Positions 7,587 through 9,272 of a DNA stretch of 9,272 nucleotides are shown piece by piece; position 1 is the first letter of the stretch, and the number at the start of each line of letters is the position of its first letter. This DNA comes from Desulfohalobiaceae bacterium (GTDB lineage Bacteria; Desulfobacterota; Desulfovibrionia; Desulfovibrionales; Desulfothermaceae). A program made the position numbers and the translations under genes. The notes beneath the pieces were generated by a model. The model was not told the origin of the DNA, did no database searches, and worked only from the letters and a program-made list of their open reading frames with translations. The DNA lies in contig JAIPDU010000047.1 of NCBI GenBank assembly GCA_021737525.1, forward strand, positions 1 to 9,272, given 5' to 3'.

Positions 7587-7697
7587 ACCAAAAGGCAGGA
7601 CACAACCGGGGCTTTATTCCGCCCATTTCCGGACAAGGAAAAATCGGCGCTTGCGCCCGCCTGAGCCTTGCCCGGCCTCCATCGGAAGCGAGGCGAC

Positions 7698-8855
7698 ATG
7701 CTGAATAAGCTTTTCATGTTCATCGACTCCACGGGGTTCGCTCATCTGACCGCGGGCCATGTGGTCATGATCCTCATCGCCCTTGGGCTCCTCTATCTGG
7801 GGATCGCTCGCAAATACGAGCCCCTGCTCCTGGTGCCCATCGGCTTCGGCATGCTTCTGATCAATCTGCCCATGACCGGCCTCATGGCGGAACCGGTCAT
7901 GGATGTTAGCGGCGGCTCTCTCGAGACCAAGGAGATCGGGGGGCTGCTCTACTATCTGTATCAAGGGGACAAGCTGGGCATCTTCCCGCCCATCATCTTC
8001 ATGGGGGTAGGGGCGCTCACCGATTTCGGCCCCCTCATCGCCAACCCCAAGAGCCTTCTTCTGGGCGCGGCGGCCCAGTTCGGAATATTCAGCACCTTCT
8101 TGGGCGCGATCGCCCTGGGCTTCACCCATCCCGAGGCTGCGAGCATCGCCATCATCGGCGGGGCGGACGGCCCGACCACGATTTACCTGGCCTCCCTGCT
8201 CGCCCCGCACATGCTCGCGGCAACCGCTGTCGCGGCCTACTCCTACATGGCCCTGGTTCCCATCATCCAGCCGCCCATCATGAAGCTCTGCACCACCAGG
8301 CAGGAGCGCAGAATCGTCATGGAGCAAATGCGGCCAGTGGCGCAACGGGAAAAGATCATCTTCCCCGTGCTGGTCACCGTGATCGTTCTGCTCTTTCTGC
8401 CCGCGGCCGCGCCTCTGGTGGGCATGCTCATGCTGGGCAACCTCTTTCGCGAATGCCTGGTGACCAAGCGGCTCACGGACACGGCCCAGAATTCGCTCAT
8501 CAACATCGTGACCATCTTCCTGGGAATCACCGTGGGGGCCACGGCAAGCGCGGATGCCTTTCTCAACCTCAAGACCCTGAAGATCCTGGCCCTGGGCATT
8601 GCCGCCTTCTGCGTGGGGACGGCCTGCGGCGTTCTCCTGGCCAAGCTCCTGAACCTGTTCAGCAAGAGGAAGATCAATCCCCTGGTGGGATCCGCGGGGG
8701 TATCCGCTGTTCCCATGGCCGCGCGGGTCTCGCAGACAGTGGGACAGCAGGAGCGGCCGGACAACTTTCTGCTCATGCATGCCATGGGACCCAATGTGGC
8801 CGGTGTCATCGGCTCGGCCGTGGCCGCCGGTGTTATGCTCTCCGTATTTCATTAA
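7698..8855 (+). CDS. oadB: Oxaloacetate decarboxylase-type sodium pump, beta subunit
   Basis: The 385-residue polytopic membrane protein decarboxylates the carboxybiotin formed by the alpha subunit and exports Na+. Conserved parts include TDFGPLIANP (108-117), IGGADGPT with Asp157 (matching the essential Asp of the Klebsiella subunit), the following SYMALVPIIQPPIMK, and the C-terminal GPNVAGVIGSAVAAG with Asn366 and Ser373. The start at ATG 7698 is preceded by GGAAGCGAGG; an upstream TTG (7668) would add ten polar residues and is less likely. The length suits the shorter beta subunits. The same family also serves methylmalonyl-CoA and glutaconyl-CoA decarboxylases, so the substrate rests on the alpha subunit downstream. 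Confidence 0.95.
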   Translation: MLNKLFMFIDSTGFAHLTAGHVVMILIALGLLYLGIARKYEPLLLVPIGFGMLLINLPMTGLMAEPVMDVSGGSLETKEIGGLLYYLYQGDKLGIFPPIIFMGVGALTDFGPLIANPKSLLLGAAAQFGIFSTFLGAIALGFTHPEAASIAIIGGADGPTTIYLASLLAPHMLAATAVAAYSYMALVPIIQPPIMKLCTTRQERRIVMEQMRPVAQREKIIFPVLVTVIVLLFLPAAAPLVGMLMLGNLFRECLVTKRLTDTAQNSLINIVTIFLGITVGATASADAFLNLKTLKILALGIAAFCVGTACGVLLAKLLNLFSKRKINPLVGSAGVSAVPMAARVSQTVGQQERPDNFLLMHAMGPNVAGVIGSAVAAGVMLSVFH

Positions 8856-8860
8856 ACCTT

Positions 8861-8987
8861 GGCAGGGCGTTGAAAATCTTCCAATTGCTGCGTTGCTTCA
8901 AAAAGTTCAAACTCTCACGTAGGCTAACTACGCTACGACCTTGAACTTTTTTCGCGCCTTGCACTTGAAATTTTTGAACGCCCTGCC
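8861..8987 (+). repeat. 127-nt imperfect stem-loop repeat after oadB
   Basis: The outer arms 8861-8871 and 8977-8987 are exact 11-bp reverse complements. Inner arms 8900-8910 and 8941-8951 are another exact 11-bp pair, and the tip is CGTAG/CTACG (8918-8922/8928-8932). The segments between pair partly. It begins five bases after the oadB stop, so it could also end or stabilise that transcript. The pattern of a GCGTTGC arm, a GTAG..CTAC tip and a GCGCCTTGC arm resembles dispersed intergenic hairpin repeats of Proteobacteria; that resemblance is from memory, not a search. Confidence 0.8.
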
Positions 8988-9015
8988 TGATAAGGACTTT
9001 ATCAACAGGCTGTTG
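8988..9015 (+). repeat. Two small abutting palindromes
   Basis: TGATAA/TTATCA (8988-8993/8999-9004, 5-nt loop) is followed at once by the palindrome CAACAG-G-CTGTTG (9003-9015); the two share two bases. They sit directly between the larger stem-loops on either side and are probably part of the same repeat cluster. Confidence 0.6.
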
Positions 9016-9016
9016 G

Positions 9017-9083
9017 GTAACTATTCAGCATTTCTCTTGACTCAGCGTGAACATTACGGCTTCGCAAGGTGATGAATAGTTAC
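9017..9083 (+). repeat. 67-nt element with 11-bp terminal inverted repeats
   Basis: GTAACTATTCA (9017-9027) and TGAATAGTTAC (9073-9083) are exact reverse complements flanking 45 nt. The interior does not fold obviously. No clear target-site duplication flanks it. It may be a MITE-like relic, a large-loop hairpin or an operator pair for the gene at 9133. Confidence 0.6.
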
Positions 9084-9086
9084 AAA

Positions 9087-9121
9087 CCTTGAACTTTGAA
9101 CGTTGAAGGTTGAACGTTCAG
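9087..9121 (+). repeat. Five-unit 7-nt tandem repeat just upstream of the alpha subunit gene
   Basis: Five consecutive 7-mers follow in register: CCTTGAA, CTTTGAA, CGTTGAA, GGTTGAA, CGTTCAG. The central TTGAA is kept in the first four. The last unit runs into the AGGAG Shine-Dalgarno of the next gene, so changes in unit number would alter the untranslated leader directly before the ribosome binding site. Confidence 0.75.
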
Positions 9122-9132
9122 GAGACAGGCAT

Positions 9133-9272
9133 ATGCGTGAAAAACTGGGAAATCTGGAGGCGGGGACCCTGGAGGAATCCATCCGGAAGGACAATCCCCT
9201 CCGAATCCAGGACCTGACCTTCCGCGACGGGCACCAGTCCCTGTTCGCCACGCGCGGACGGACCGAGGACCT
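9133..9272 (+). CDS. oadA: Oxaloacetate decarboxylase alpha / carboxyltransferase subunit, N-terminal fragment
   Basis: The first 46 codons are present and the gene runs past the window end. Residues 27-46 carry the carboxyltransferase signature FRDGHQS (30-36), with Asp32 the expected metal-binding residue, and LFATRGRTED (37-46). These are shared by OadA and by the pyruvate carboxylase B subunit. In oxaloacetate decarboxylase this subunit transfers the carboxyl group of oxaloacetate to biotin, releasing pyruvate. ATG 9133 has AGGAGA (9119-9124) at good spacing. The upstream oadG and oadB favour OadA over PycB. Whether a C-terminal biotin domain is fused cannot be seen here. The gene is 277 nt from oadB, across a repeat cluster. 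Confidence 0.88.
   Translation, partial: MREKLGNLEAGTLEESIRKDNPLRIQDLTFRDGHQSLFATRGRTED

Noticed and set aside
9037..9065. TTGACT as a -35 box for an internal oadA promoter
   Set aside because: No -10-like hexamer is found 16-18 nt downstream.
8861..9121. CRISPR array or full insertion sequence between oadB and oadA
   Set aside because: There are no regularly spaced identical repeats with spacers and no transposase frame; the repeats are inverted and of differing types.

Overview
The window reads as a GC-rich bacterial chromosome, most like the sulfate-reducing Desulfovibrionales or related Desulfobacterota. That placement is an inference from codon use, gene content and the style of the intergenic repeats; no rRNA or marker gene is present to confirm it. 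All genes are on the + strand. They form a coherent locus for sensing, importing and metabolising C4-dicarboxylates, flanked at both ends by repeat-rich non-coding DNA.

Layout: positions 1-714 hold no convincing gene. They contain a diverged direct duplication (about 1-94 and 312-396), a long inverted repeat (74-98 with 267-292) followed by six T's, and short tandem repeats. A two-component system follows: a membrane sensor kinase (715-3210, GTG start) with a DctB-like periplasmic sensor, two PAS domains and a HisKA_3-type kinase core, then a LuxR/NarL-type response regulator (3207-3839) that overlaps it by 4 nt. A 247-nt gap with overlapping palindromes leads to a TRAP transporter in the order dctQ (4087-4638), dctM (4651-5934), dctP (6004-6996). 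The transporter unit ends at a perfect 20-bp hairpin (7020-7063). Next come two membrane subunits of a sodium-pumping oxaloacetate decarboxylase, oadG (7248-7586) and oadB (7698-8855). A 277-nt stretch of back-to-back inverted repeats and a 7-nt tandem repeat then precedes the start of the carboxyltransferase (alpha) subunit gene (9133 onward), which runs off the window.

Likely joint role (inference): the kinase senses an external dicarboxylate such as succinate, fumarate or malate and activates the regulator, which controls the TRAP genes and perhaps the decarboxylase. The TRAP system imports the acid, probably with Na+. After conversion to oxaloacetate by enzymes outside the window, the Oad complex decarboxylates it to pyruvate and pumps Na+ out, closing a sodium cycle. 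None of the gene families is new. The least explained parts are the repeat mosaics, above all the possible switch-like structure at 74-300 and the hairpin cluster between oadB and oadA. The pairing of a DctB-like sensor with a NarX/NarL-type output is also worth attention.
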